Of a DNA stretch of 64,000 nt, positions 32,671-44,844 are shown piece by piece. The number at the start of each line of letters is the position of its first letter. The first letter of the stretch is position 1. Source of the stretch: Triangularia verruculosa. Lineage: Eukaryota > Ascomycota > Sordariomycetes > Sordariales > Podosporaceae. The notes under the pieces were generated by a model. That model made no database searches, was not told where the DNA came from, and saw only the letters and a program-made list of their open reading frames with translations. Position numbers and translations under genes: made by a program. The stretch spans positions 1 to 64,000 of the forward strand of contig MU863935.1 in assembly GCA_033296885.1 (NCBI GenBank), given 5' to 3'.

Positions 32671-33321
32671 TCAATTTGGATGAACAATCTCCCCCTTGAT
32701 CAGAAACGGGACGGCATTCCCTGGCTCAACAAAGAAGGGCCTGTGTCCAGTAGCCTCGATCATTGCAGCTATCGTCCCGGAATGGGTCGAGAAGCTGATG
32801 ATCTGCTCCTTGTCATGCTCAAACACATCTTGAAGCAAGGTAGTAACGCGGGCGGCATGCTCCTCAAGTGTCTCTCTTCCCTCGGGCTTCCAATACACGT
32901 CCTCGTCAATGAATCCTTCTTCAAATTCAAACTCGGGGAAATTCTCCCTGATAAAAGAAGCATCGCGACGGCGATCGCACGTGTGGACGTGTAGTCTTTC
33001 TCGAAGTAATTCCTTGACGATGGGCTTGAAGGGCGGTTTCTCCTGCCCAGGAGGCAACATGATTCCGCTAAAGGATAATCTGCAGGTCTGCAGGCAGCGA
33101 GCAAGAGGACTCGAATAGTAGCTTCTGGGGAGGGGGAGCTTGAGCGTGGTCGCGGCATCCTGCCAAAAGGCATTCATGGAATACGCTTGCTGAATCCCCG
33201 TTACAGTGAGAAGGGAGTCAAACCAGGTCCATTCCCCATCTCCGTCAAGCGTAGCCCATTTGGACTAAAAAGATTGTAAAATGTCAGCAGTTGTCAGTAA
33301 ATATGAGTAAATATCTGTTAG

Positions 33322-33357
<36 letters not shown>

Positions 33358-33865
33358 ATACATTCCACTCAGCTGACCCAACCTTGGCTTCTTTGGCATT
33401 GTGAAAACCCTGTCCATGGCGAGTGACATAGATGAGCTTATACACCGCTCTTCCTTGATCACGCTGATTCATATCGGCCAGCAAGTCGACAAATCTCTCC
33501 CAGGGTAATTTTGAGCCATTGGGGTCGTAGACATGATCTGTAGGGTAGGATTGATTGATCAGGCCCATGCCTGGCATTGTCGACTGTCACGGTTGAGTCC
33601 TCTGTCAGCATCTTTATGTCATCGAGAATGAGACCTAAGAGTTGACGAGACTTACCACCTCCAAATTGGAACCACGAGGCTCCATCTTGAAGTAGCCTGG
33701 AACAGCCGTAAATTGGAACTTGGGCGCCATCGTTTCCAGCTGCGGGGATGCTTCCATCGGCTCGGACAAAGAGATGCTGTGAGAGGGAAGTGATGCCTTC
33801 AGCTGAGGTGGTGGAACAGCCAGCGAGAAGCTGGAGAAAGAGGTCACGAGAAGGAGCTTGAGCAT
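32671..33865 (-). CDS. Histidine phosphatase (phosphoglycerate-mutase-like)
   Basis: Three exons (33656-33865, 33362-33583, 32671-33264) encode 341 aa. The catalytic RHG (residues about 125-127, in YVTRHGQGFHN) accepts the phosphate on His. The second catalytic His lies in SFSTHSGTIAAM, and SSPLARCLQT is the conserved Arg-containing block. A hydrophobic N-terminus (MLKLLLVTSFSSFSLA) looks like a signal peptide, so the enzyme may be secreted or vacuolar. The second intron (33265-33361) contains a (GT)n microsatellite that begins immediately inside the donor site. It resembles fungal PMU1-like phosphatases; the substrate is unknown. Confidence 0.87.
33324..33356. repeat. (GT)n microsatellite, about 33 bp
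   Basis: The dinucleotide run lies within the second intron of the histidine phosphatase gene. On the coding strand it reads (CA)n directly after the GTATG donor. Confidence 0.95.
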
Positions 33866-34368
33866 GGGCCACGCTGAGAGCCTTGCCCCGCTCTCAATTA
33901 TTCGACTGTGGTGTCCAACCATCTTGACATGTGCTACCTAATAATTATCGCTGACTGTTGCATATGGTGATGCCGTCTTTTATTTGCACTGCAAAGAAAG
34001 AGCATGGTCACAAGTAGAGAATTCTGCATTTCTATGAAATTTTGAGGGCTCAGGTAAGCTAAACATGGCGTTAGCCACATGTTAAACTCTCCAAGATCCC
34101 AAATCGCACTTCCGGCAGGAGATATGATTAAGGTGGTACGTTTAAAGGTTGTTACATGGGACCCTAACCCTAGGAACGCAAGGTTTGGGTGGGGTTCGAG
34201 CATAGACAGGAACCCCCATCTTGGCACCGCAGCGGCATCGCCCAAGCCGACCAGGCAATTATCTCCAAACCGAACCCAGGCTTCCCACGTGCCCTCAGCA
34301 ACCAAACCCAGCGGCTTATCCGATCAAGTCAAGCCACAGACCTCTCGTGCTCATCCACAATCCCAACA
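33866..34368. promoter_or_regulatory. Divergent upstream region with a telomere-like box
   Basis: This 500-bp spacer separates the starts of the histidine phosphatase (minus) and the HAD phosphatase (plus). ACCCTAACCCTAG at 34162-34174, about 200 bp before the HAD ATG, repeats the box found before the deformylase gene. Confidence 0.5.
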
Positions 34369-35162
34369 ATGGCCAAAGCAAAGAAGCTCTCCAAAGCCCC
34401 AGCAACTTCGGATACCGCCTCCACAAACAGCGCCGCATCCAACTCGTCAGCCCCCACTAACACACCCTCGTGGTACGTACTTTATTTACTTCCGTTGTTT
34501 TGTTCATCGTACCCTCTCCATCCCTGTCTCTCATCCAATTGCTTACTCCACGTCATAGGTTAACCGACTCCCTCCCCCTCCCCGCCCTCATCGTCCTCGA
34601 CCTCGACTACACCCTCTGGCCCTTCTACTCAGACATCCACATCTCGCCTCCCATCCGCGCCCTCTCCCCCTCCGTCCTCTCCGACCGAAACGGCGAGCAC
34701 TTCTCCCTCTTTCCCGACGCCCCGGCCATCCTCAGACTGCTGTCCTCCCCGCAGTGCAACATTAGACTGGCGGTGGCGTCAAAGTCGCCTGTTGGCGATC
34801 TGTGCAGGGAAGTGCTCAAGTCGCTGCGGCTGCCCGAAACCGATATCAAGGGACAGCCGAAGAAGGTGATCGATGTCTTCACTACAGGCGGGGGCGGAGG
34901 GTTGGAGATCTACGAAAGTTCAAAACTACGGCATTTCGAGGTGATCGCTAAGAGGACCGGGGTTAGGTATGAGGATATGCTGTTCTTCGACGACGAAAGG
35001 CCCAACTTTGAGGTCGAGAGTGTAGGGGTTACGATGAAGCTTGTCGGGAGACAAGGCCTCTGCTGGGAGGAGCTGGAAAGGGGCATACAGCTCTGGCGGG
35101 AGAGGAAGGGCGTGGTACCTGCTCCTGCGGGCGGCAGCGGTTCACATGCTGGCAGGCGATGA
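34369..35162 (+). CDS. HAD-superfamily phosphatase, MDP-1 type
   Basis: Exons 34369-34472 and 34559-35162 encode 235 aa, with a GTACGT donor and an 86-bp intron. The DxDxT motif reads VLDLDYTLWPF, which with LPALIV before it is characteristic of magnesium-dependent phosphatase-1, an enzyme acting on phosphotyrosine or phosphosugar substrates. Motif II is AVASKSP and motif III the FFDDERPNF block. The N-terminal 33 residues are Ser/Thr/Ala-rich and probably disordered. Length fits the family. The minus-strand CRAL-TRIO gene follows tail to tail. Confidence 0.9.
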
Positions 35163-35486
35163 CCTTGCATTGGCATGGATAAATCTGGATAAGCATGGCG
35201 TTGGGGTGCTCGGTTACTGAGGAAAATACTATGGCCCGTTCTATGCTGATACGATATACACAACGCAGCCAGCTTCTCTTGGCTAAAAATGAGAGCTGCA
35301 TCTCTATTGCTACACCCAAACATGCCATCGACGAAACGGAAGAGACAAAAGGAGAGGTATCAAACTGCGCGCTCAAAACCCAAGCCCCAAACATGAAACC
35401 AAAAAAAAAAAAAAAAAAAAAAGGAAGGCCCGCAATGTCTAAGCAGAAACAAAACACCTGCAACAAACACCATGCAATGCAACCTT
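35163..35486. other. Convergent 3' intergenic region with a poly-A run
   Basis: A 22-base A run at 35401-35422 lies just past the end of the minus-strand CRAL-TRIO gene. No gene was found. Confidence 0.6.
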
Positions 35487-36969
35487 CTAAGCGTTGACGA
35501 CAGCCGGCTTCTGCTCCTCCGTCGCCGCATCAGGCACCACAGCAGCGGCAACCTTTTCCGAAATCTCCGTCGTGGACGGCTTGCCATCCGACGATGAAAC
35601 CGAGAGCGCCTTCACGCCCTCAATAGCAGCGTCGACCTTGACCTCCCCGTTCACCTCCGTCTCCTTCACGGCAACAACGGCCGGCTTTTCCACCTTGGGA
35701 AACGGTGACGGAATGCTGCAAATCTTCTCCCTCCTCTCCTTTCCATCTTGTCTTCCCACACCGAACAGTTCGAGCATCTTGCCATCCTCAGACGGCACCC
35801 AATAAGCCGGCCCTCTGGGGAAGTCTGTGTGCCCCTTTTCCCACGTGATGGCCTCCTTTATCCTGGGGTCCACGTTGGGCCGGTCGAAGAACTCAAACTC
35901 TAGCTCGCCGCCGTACGCCTTGGGGATGTTTCTCGGTTCGATGAATCTTTCCAGCTCGGTCTTGACCTCGGCGGCCGAGAGGATGAAGATCTTGGAGACG
36001 GTAATCGGGTCAAACCACCGCTTGATCCAGCCCCACACCGTGCTAAAGAAGTAAGGGGCTCCAATGATGAAGATGCGGTCGAGCGTTTCGGGATAGTGGG
36101 CTGTGGCGAGCGTCGAGGCGGCCTGCATGTGTGACTTGAGGTTCCAGAACATGCGCAGCGAGACCTGGGAGACGTCAACAATGTTGGTACTCAGGGTGAT
36201 GGGAGTCTCGGCATTGTCGCGATCCTTCATGGCCGAGCAGAGGGGCTGCGCGAAACGGGTGAGGTTCTCGTAGAGTGCGAACAGCCTGAGCAGCTTCTCG
36301 GGTGTTGACCCATCGGTCTTTGCCAGGCTTGCGCTCGTCGTTTCGGCCTTCTTCTCGTAGTTGGCGACCGTCTTAGAGTCGAGATGGCGAATCTGGAAGA
36401 GGTAGATGGGAATGCCGCGTCTGTCTCGTCGGCCTGTCCATTGGGGGTACTATGCTCGCGCGTTAGGAGTTGCACCTTGGGTAGGCCCATCAAGCAGGGA
36501 GGAACATACCAAGCTCCTCGTCTCCTCGTACGCCTCTACATCAATCGTGTCGTACAAGGCCTCCAGCTGGTTCGCCTTGCGCCAGTCCTCGGTGTCCTTG
36601 AACTGCTTGTACGCATCTTCGACAACCCACTTTCTCGCGCGCAGAAACCGTCTGTAACTTGTGCATTAGCTTTGCGCCTCCCAGGAGCCCGTACCTGCGT
36701 TGCCTCCACCCCCGACCGAAATGTGACATCATAAAAATCCAACCGAATAACGACGAGGAGGAAAAGTCTTACAGCAGAGTCCAATCTTCATGCGACGCAT
36801 CCTCCCCAGACGCATGCTTGTACAGCCCCCTCTCTTCCAAGACAGCCTTGAAGTCCTGCAGCGCGTTTTCCTGTTCGGCCGTCAAGTGTCCTAGATGGCC
36901 ATGAGGGTACCCGAACTCGTCTCCGCCACCGGTGGCCGAAGGGACCTGTTCCACTGGTGACCCCGCCAT
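35487..36969 (-). CDS. CRAL-TRIO (Sec14-like) lipid-binding protein
   Basis: Three exons (36773-36969, 36510-36651, 35487-36449) encode 433 aa. The CRAL-TRIO N-terminal helix (LLRFLRARKWVVEDAYKQF) is followed by the lipid-binding domain from YPQWTGRRDRRGIPIYLFQI to the conserved IIGAPYFFSTVWGWIKRWFDP and IPKAYGGELEF. Such proteins move or present phosphatidylinositol or other lipids between membranes. The C-terminal 100 residues are Lys/Val/Glu-rich and probably disordered. Introns are 121 and 60 bp; the first splits a Leu codon, and joining it restores WTLLRFLRARK. Cytosolic, probably membrane-peripheral. Confidence 0.93.
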
Positions 36970-37781
36970 GTTTTCTCTTCAGGAGAATCCCGTAGGTGGA
37001 CAACCTGCAGAAGCTATATGAATACACTCGGACGACAGGCTCGTCCTCCGAACTCGCTCGATGAAAATGATGGCAGAATCACAGCTGGCGCAAGTGGTTA
37101 CGGATACCAGCGGCGTAGCGCAAACGGGCGAAGATGCGGGGTGCTGCTGGCTGCAGTAGTCGCGGGCAACGGTCTCACGGCGGTTGATGGAGACAGAAAA
37201 GAGATGTTCGAGTCGAGGCAGATGAACCGACTTGCTTGAAAACACGGAAGAGGAAGAAGAAAATGTTTTCGATTTCCTGTCGCAGGTCCGGAGTCCCAAA
37301 TCGCCGAGGAGGCCGAGAGAATTGGAAATGACCGGGAATTGCCCACGCGCAGCCCGCAGAAGCCCCACCAAGCGGTGGAATCGCAGCGTCCTCGTTGGCT
37401 CTTGTGCCGCTACGCCGCTGTCCAGCACCAGCCGGAACTCGGACCTGGTGCCCCAAAATGTGATTGCTGACTTCTCGCATCGCTTAGGTTCGCTTTTGAA
37501 CCAACAACAAAATAGACCTCAAAGGGGGCTTGAGACAGAATAACATGTATCAGATTCCAATTTCCTCGCTTGCAACTAGCAATAACTACCCATCAGCACA
37601 GCAAGAGGCAGCTACCAAAACATAAACAAGCACCAATGACACAACATGACCATTGTTCTAGCCTGAAGCAGCAGCACTCAAATCCCGGTGCCAACGACAA
37701 GCTTTTGTGATCCCTTGGCTCCTTCCCAAGACACGATAGTCCCTCCAAGACGCCGATAAACAACAACCCCATGTCTCGATT
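36970..37781. other. Intergenic region
   Basis: This is the upstream region of the CRAL-TRIO gene and the 3' side of coatomer beta-prime, both on the minus strand. Short frames on both strands show no family signal. Confidence 0.4.
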
Positions 37782-40748
37782 CTATTCTTCATCCGCACTC
37801 TCCTCCTCAGCTTCCTCAGCTTCCTCCTCTTCCTCCTCCTCCTCCTCCTCCTCCTCCTCCTCCTCCTCCGCTGCCTCCTCGGCTACTACAGGACCCTCCT
37901 TCTCCAGTCTGAGCCACTCATCCCATTCTGGGAAGAGCTCCTCGTCTTCCACAGGGACACCCAGTGACTTGGCCACACGCCCCTTCTTGCTCTTCTCGAG
38001 GCTGTCCTTCCACTCACTTACAATCGCTGGAGCCAGACTTGGTTTGTAAGTCTGCGCAAAGAGTACTGCCTCAGCATGACGACCTGTCTTGGTGAGAATC
38101 TCGATACATCCAGGCACGTCGCCGAGGAGCCACTTGCTGCTGAAAGCGACATTGTGGGCGCCCGCACTGGATGCTTGCTCCGCAAGCTTGGCCAGACCTT
38201 CGCGGTCCGAAGTAGAGCTATACAGCAGTAGAAGAGACCCGAGATCCTTGGAATTGACGAAGCACTCGGTAGCAAGGGGGATATCCCAGGCGGCAAGACC
38301 GGCGTCACCTAATGTCTTCCACTTGTGATCCGAATCCGACTGCCTGGCCAGCTCAAGCGCAACATCCAGCTGGTTCAGCGCCAGGGAAAGATCAAACTTA
38401 TGCTCGGGATCCGTCGCAACCTCAAGCGCCAGCTCCTTGTGGCCTTGTCCCTCGAGGAAGCGGGCGATTTTGTTGAGTTGATCCTGGGGGATGCTGGGGA
38501 GGAGCTCAGCGGCCGTCTCCATATCCTCACGCAGTACCAGCGTCTGGTACTCGAGAACAGGGAGGGACAGGGCGAAGGATGTGACCGAGAGGTCCTTATC
38601 GGTGAGATATACGCGGCTGTCACGCTGAAGGTACCCAAGAATATACATGGGCTTGTCGAAGTGAGCCACGGTGTAAGTCTGATCGCCCACTAGGTAGTTG
38701 AGCCTGTTGGTGCCGTTGGTGTAGATCAAGACATCACCAAGCCATTCGGCTGATCGAATGCTGTGGAAGTGTTAGCGGCGCGCCGGAAAGTGACAAAACC
38801 GTCGGAACATACCTCTCGTTGATGTCGGTGATGACATCGAAAGCCGACTCGACGCCATCCTCCTCCACCTCACCAGATTGCACGGCAGCATTGTAGTTCT
38901 CTCTAGAGAATCTGAGGACATAGAATGAGTCTTCGCAAGCCAGCGCAACCAGCTCGCCGCTTTCGCTCCAGTAGACCTGCTTAGGCTCGACCTCGATGCG
39001 GCGGACGAGGCCACCCGTTTGCCAGTCAAAGAAGGAAATACCGCCCTGTCCCTTGACACCGAGCAATACGCCGCCAGTCAGTCCATCGGCAGCAAAGGTC
39101 ACATCCACACCTCCCTTCTTCTCCTGGAAGTTCTTGAACACCTTGATGCTGGTAGCGGATTCGCGGATCGCAAAATCGTTCGAGTTCTCCTTGGAGGCCC
39201 AGACAAAGTCGAGAGCCTGACCGAAAGCCTTGTTGCGCCAGGCCAGAGCAGTGTAGATAATGTACTCGCCATCTCCACAAATGGCAGCGAAACGGCCGTT
39301 GGGAGAGTGAATCAGAGCCTGGGGGTAGATTTCGGCGTTGCCCAGTTCCTTGGTAGAGAGGTTGACCGGCTCGTTGTCCTTGGTCGCATCTCCGGCCTTG
39401 ATAACGGCAGAAACCACCTCGTTGTGCCTGGCCCAGATGATCTTTCCAGACCCATCCATGGACACAGCGGGTTCTTCCCTGCCAAGCTTGATCACCACGG
39501 ATCCGTCGTCAAAACCAACCGCGATGCCCTGCTTGCCCTTCTGGTAAGCCACACACCAAGCTCTCTCGAGTCCATAGTTGAATGATTGCTCGAAACGGTA
39601 GGTATTGGCGTTCCATATCCTTACGGTGCCCTGTGAGTGGAGGATCAGTAACTGGCCAAGCGTGATCCAGCGTCAATGATACCTACATCTTCGGAACCGG
39701 AAATGATGATTGGAAGCTCGGGGTGGTAGCACGCAAAAGAAACATTATTTGTATGGCCTTCGAGCGTCGCAATTAAGCTCTTGGTGGTATAATCCCACAC
39801 TTTTACCGTGCGCTACAATAGTGAGTTAGTACATCACTTGTCACCCAACCAATGATGTCTTGACCTACGTCGTCTGAGGTGGTGAGAAGGTAGGGCTTGT
39901 CGCTGTGAGGGTAGTAATCGACATGGTTGACACCCTTAGTCTCGTGGGCTTCGAGTTGGAAGTTTGGTGTGGAGGAACCCAAGCTCCAAATCTTGACCGT
40001 CCTGTCCAAGCAGGCCGAGGCGAAGGTGTTGGTGTCCTTCGGGTTGATGGCGAGAGACATGACATAATCTAGGGCATCAAGTCAGCAACGCCCCCGGCTT
40101 CAAGAGTGTCGACGGTGTTTGCAAACATACGCGAGTTGCCCTCGAATACTCTGACGTTTTTCCACCCTTTCTCCCAATCCCAGAGCTTGATTGTCATGTC
40201 ATCACTGGCTGTCAGTACGAATGGTTGTGTCGGGTGAACGGCGATCGCGCGAATGTAATCGGGATGCGCCTCGAAGGTCGTGATCTTCTCGCTGGTGTTG
40301 TAGTTGTATACCCGAATTTGGCTGTCGTCCTCGGTCAGCTCTGTATCCAATGCCTCCACCCTCACAAAACCTGGGGTGTGCCATACAAATCATCGGAACC
40401 GCAAACAATCCAGTTCTTCCGCGCGATGAAGCGACCAGCACGGACGGGAACATCGGTAAGCTCGAAAGTCTTGACAACTTGCTGTGTCTCGTACGACCAG
40501 ATGTAGACGTGGCCGCTATACAGGGTGGCTGTTGGCCAAAGAGTCAGTCTTGGGTGATTTGAGTTGGGAGGCGCAAAGGTTCTTACTCAAAATCCATGGC
40601 TCTGTTGGGTGGAAGTCAATGCCTTTGACTCGCTATCGGGAAACAGTGTCAGCAAGATGGTGGCTGCGCGCCGACCCCCTGCGGTCAGGGGGAAGAGATC
40701 ACGAACCTCGGAGCGAGCAAAAAGTTGGCGCTGTATGTTCAAACTCAT
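37782..40748 (-). CDS. SEC27: Coatomer subunit beta-prime (COPI)
   Basis: A COPI-coat subunit for retrograde Golgi-to-ER vesicles. Eight exons (40707-40748, 40587-40632, 40387-40528, 40131-40321, 39869-40068, 39687-39812, 38813-39630, 37782-38760) make 847 aa, close to yeast Sec27. The N-terminus [23 protein letters not shown] is followed by WD40 blades such as [27 protein letters not shown] and [13 protein letters not shown], a second propeller and an alpha-solenoid ([33 protein letters not shown]). The C-terminal tail is a long Glu run encoded by a (TCC)n repeat on the plus strand. Seven introns of 52-74 bp are clustered in the 5' half, usual for conserved fungal genes. Housekeeping. Confidence 0.96.
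37831..37869. repeat. (TCC)13 trinucleotide repeat inside coding sequence
   Basis: The repeat encodes poly-Glu near the end of coatomer beta-prime on the minus strand, with interrupted copies on either side that extend the acidic tail. Confidence 0.95.
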
Positions 40749-41962
40749 GTTAGCGACTATGTCGTCAACCAGGACCAGGAGACCATCGCCGAGGATTTAG
40801 AAGGTAGACGAGGAGAAAACCGTCGGAAGCAGCCGCACGTCGTGGTGCAGGACAACGGATTGTACGCAGGGGGGCCTGGTGCTTGTGGCCAGATTATAGG
40901 TGACACAGCCCGGCATTCAAGGAAGCGAGTGCAATGTACAACTTACCTTGACATCCAACCTCATGTTGGGCAGTGTGTGGTATCTCGACTTTGGATGTGT
41001 GGAATGTGAAGAAAGCAGCAGCTCTTGAGCTCGGGGGGAGCTTATTCGGCGGGGTGGATCGGTTCACGCTGCTGACCGCAAAAGGGGAATCTCGAAATCG
41101 TTACGAGAGGCACTGGTTCGTCAATTGTTCGTCGGTAAAACGGCAGTCGTCAAAAGGAAACTCGCTTGGAGATGGTCGGGCCAGATATTATCGCCACGGG
41201 CTCGGGCAGGCAGCAATAAGGGGTGATGCCGTCGAGGGTTGTTCTAGTTGCTGGCCACGTATCGAGAGGTTCTGGACGCAATTTCGCCGATGTGGTCTCA
41301 GCAGCTACAAGTGGGCTCCAATATTAGGTAATGCTGCTCCTGCTCCTGGCTGAGACTCCAGGCATGCCTAACAGCTCAGGCACCAAAGCACGGACCATCT
41401 TGCCTGGGCCTAAGCTCCTCAGCTCCGCTTCATCTGTTTGGCAGCTCACGATGGCTTCATTCTGCTCAGTTCACGTTTTCCAGCCGTGACAATTGAACCA
41501 ATTTTCATTGATACCGAAGTTTAGGTTTGCATCCCTGCAATTGGATTAAACGATAGACCAAAAGCAATATCATCTTTCTTGTCGAAAATATCTCGAAAAC
41601 AGCTATGAAGCATGACATGGTCAAGGGCACAAGCATCAAAAGATAAAGGTGAGGTCAAATCAGGTCAAGAAAAATATCAACATTTCTATCAAGATATGCT
41701 AGCTCTTCTTCCATGTCTAGCAACCGAAACTCCCCCCTGAAAAACACCCGCTCTAAGAAGCATACTTTGTTATACGTATCGTCATCATCCCAGGGAAAAA
41801 AAAAAGAAAACAAATGATGCTCATTGACCAAACGCCTAGTCCATGTGTCCGCGATATTCCCATTCCGACGCTAGTTCAACCCTTTCGCTTTAGCCCAGTG
41901 AGGAGCCGTTTCCGTTAACGCCATTAAACGACAAGATTCGAAATGCAACAAGGAGCACCATT
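40749..41962. other. 1.2-kb intergenic region
   Basis: It includes the coatomer promoter and the 3' side of the mannitol-1-phosphate dehydrogenase gene. Open frames at 40725-41353 on the plus strand run over the coatomer leader and show no domain. Confidence 0.4.
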
Positions 41963-43289
41963 TTACTCCTCGTTCGAGTCGGCTTGGACACGCTTGACAA
42001 TGTCGACAACTTGAGGGAAGAGCTTCTCACTTGGCTGCAGACCGCAGACTTGCTGAGCAACTTCCTCAGGCTTCTTCTCCTCCATGATCTTGGCGAGCTC
42101 AAACGACTCATCGTCGCCCTCAACGTTCTGGAAGCGGAACGCCATCTCAGCGGCATCAAGTAGGGCTGAGCAGTCCTTGCCGTTTTCCGCGAGCTCGGCA
42201 GCGGGGCCGATGAACCGCTCTTTTCGGCTCAGCTTCCGGAGCGGGGCACGTCCCACACGCTCAACTGCATCCTCCAAATGGGGGTTGCTGATGCGCCTGA
42301 CAATCTTCTCGACGTACTGCTTCTGCTCTTCCTCGTCGATGCCGTGCTTCTCGGTGATGAGGTCAGCCGTCTCCTTAAGAGCGTTCTTGACCTCCTCGCG
42401 AATGTCCTTATCTTGGAGGGCATCATAGACGGTGCTCTTGCGGCGGGTGTAGCCGTAGTACGCAGCGGTGGCATGGCCAGTGTTGACAGTGTACAGCTTG
42501 CGCTCAATGAAGGGCTGGAGGTTGTCGACCCACTTGATGCCCTGGATGTCTGGAACGGCCCATTCCTTGAAGGGGGTCTTCTCGACAACCCACTCATAGA
42601 ACTTCTCAAGCTTGACGTCGAGGCCGGCATCGGGGTCCTGGGCCGGGACAATCCGGTCAATGGCCGAGTTCGCAAAGGTGGCACGCTTGTCATAGTCCTC
42701 AAGGAGGGCACGGTTGGGGGTGTTCTCGGGGGACTTGATGTACTCGGCAAGGGTGTCGGTGGCGCCGATGGCGTTCTCGCAGGCAATAACCGCGGCGGGT
42801 GAGAGATCCGTTGAGCGGGCGGCGAGACCCTTGGCAATTACTGGCGCGAGGAACTTGAGGATGTTAGGGCCGACGGAGCAGGTGACAACATCGGCCGTCG
42901 CGATCTCGTCGACCAAGGCCGCCTCATTTGTCCTCGAGTTGATGGCCCGGTAGTTTGTGATGGTCTTCTCGTTTGTGCCGTCGGCACCGACCTCGATCAC
43001 CTTGTAGCTCTTGTTGCTGTTGAGCTTGTTTACGGTGGCGTCGTTAACCTCGGCAAAGATGACTTCATAGCCCGAGTTGTGAAGGAAGCAAGCAACAAAG
43101 CCACGACCTGACGCCATGAAAGTTAGCAATCGATCCATGACACCAGCATTTTTGGGACACGGGAACGACACGGGAAGACCACGGGAAGGACACGGGGACC
43201 GGATCGGGGTCGGGGATAGCGAAGCCACGCCACTTACCAATATTTCCGGCGCCAAAGTGGACGGCCTTCTTGGGTGCATTTCTCTCCAT
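41963..43289 (-). CDS. mpdA: Mannitol-1-phosphate 5-dehydrogenase
   Basis: It interconverts fructose-6-phosphate and mannitol-1-phosphate with NAD(H), the key step of fungal mannitol synthesis, in the cytosol. Exons 43238-43289 and 41963-43107 give 398 aa. The N-terminal NAD motif [19 protein letters not shown] is split by the 130-bp intron, which contains a tandem TTCCCGTG-type repeat. Downstream blocks match the family: [48 protein letters not shown], and the catalytic Lys in KLYTVNTGH. The C-terminus is slightly longer than usual. No other mannitol gene is adjacent. Confidence 0.95.
43148..43200. repeat. Short tandem repeat in the mpdA intron
   Basis: About four to five imperfect copies of a 10-11-bp unit (CACGGGAA-type on the plus strand) lie inside the 130-bp first intron and explain why it is longer than its neighbours. 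Confidence 0.7.
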
Positions 43290-44393
43290 GTTGTCGTTGG
43301 TGGGTGTGTATATGTTGTCGAAGAAGGTATGGGTGGAGAGGGGAGGGGGTAATCAGAGCAGCTTTGGTGCAAAGATCAACAAGGTTTGGATCGGAGGATA
43401 AAATAGGATTATCAGATACGCCGAGGTGATGTCAACTCAAAGTACTGAAATGTCGGAGACTTGGATTGGTGATGTGGAGAGAGGATCTGCAAATGTTGTC
43501 GAACTTGAAGTGTTGGATGATATGGAGAAGTTGGGGGAAGAAGGTTTGAAACTACGAGGAGGAACCATTTGCTTTATACTATCGTGAGATGCAAAGCATC
43601 GCTGGGCTATTGTGGGCACCGGCTCCAAACATTGGACCTGAAGCTTGCGGTGTCCCTTGGGGCCAACCTCTTGGTGAAGGAACAAGGGCATCATTGATCG
43701 GTGGGCCCACAGTGACGGCTATGTGTGGCTTGTGGTCGCTAAACGGAAGGACGGCGAGGGCGGGTGCTGGCCTGCAGCTCCCCACCGTCCCAAAACATGG
43801 TGCCCCCACTTTGCCTGTGACGAGGGCCCGCCCTGCAAGTACGCCCACCTCTCCGTTTCCGCTCCTCCGTTTTGCCAGCGCCCAGCCTCAGGTTGTGGAA
43901 AACGCTGCCTCATCAAAAAAAATAAAGTAGGCAAGCATCCATGTGGTGACCTCCTTAATCACCAACAGCAGCTCTAATTCCACCAGGCGTCATGGCCAAC
44001 AAAAGGTCTAAAGTGGCTTCGAAGTTCGGGCCACCTTGTCATGGGAAGCGCCAGCCGGATGACAAACCTTACAGTACGCTCTAACATGGCCCGGTTCGTT
44101 GATCAATTGGTATTCTTGGGTATTAGCAGTCAGGTGAAAATGCCGGCGTCTTCAACGTTGCCGCATGGGGCTCCCAAAACATGACGCCTCCCAACATGCA
44201 GCACATGCAAGCACCACGCAGATACCTGCAATATGGAGTAAATACTCGTAGTCCAACAATCTCGTGCCTGGTTCCGGTCGTCCAAGTCATCACAGCGTTC
44301 CCGTCCGGATATGCTTCCACCCCGTCGTGTGTCGTCGGCCGCAACGGGAGCTGGTTAGGTGACGACCGGATTCTCTGTTGATCAGAGTGCTGC

Positions 44394-44420
44394 AAAAAAA
44401 AAAAAAAAAAAAAGGGGGGG
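44394..44420. repeat. A20-G7 homopolymer junction
   Basis: Twenty A residues are followed directly by seven G in gene-free DNA. It could be the poly-A end of a retroelement insertion on the plus strand, but no body is recognisable. Confidence 0.7.
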
Positions 44421-44826
44421 TCTGGTCTGCCGTGTAATCAGGAATCTCGATGAGGGGTAACATCCAGGGTCCAGCAGCCACCTGCCGTTCTGCCCTGAAC
44501 ACCACGCGCCGAGAAGTGCACAACCGTGAAGCCGCTGACGATCTCGCTCCGTGAGTGGTTCGGGTCATCAGGGCTTTCTGTAAGCGACCCTTTGGGGAAC
44601 ATACACTGCAGTCCCGGGTGGTGCCACGATGAAAATTAACCAGTGTGATTGTTTCGGATGCCAGTAGTTGAGGCTCATTGAGGCTTTTTCCCCGATTTAC
44701 AAGGGTTCAGCATAATGTAGAATATGTGAATATCAACCTCACGGCAACCCGCTGTTGTCACGATGCCACGATGCTTCAGCACATACCCAGAGTTTCGTCA
44801 TCTCGTGGTATTGTCCTCCTCCGCTA

Positions 44827-44844
44827 CTCTCTCTCTCTCTCTCT
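44827..44844. repeat. (CT)9 microsatellite
   Basis: Nine CT units lie in gene-free DNA. Confidence 0.9.

Noticed and set aside
42278..42802. 174-codon plus-strand frame within the mannitol-1-phosphate dehydrogenase gene
   Set aside because: Antisense shadow of a strongly conserved gene with biased codon use.
44394..44420. Retroelement tail at the A20G7 run
   Set aside because: No reverse-transcriptase sequence, target duplication or element body could be seen next to it.
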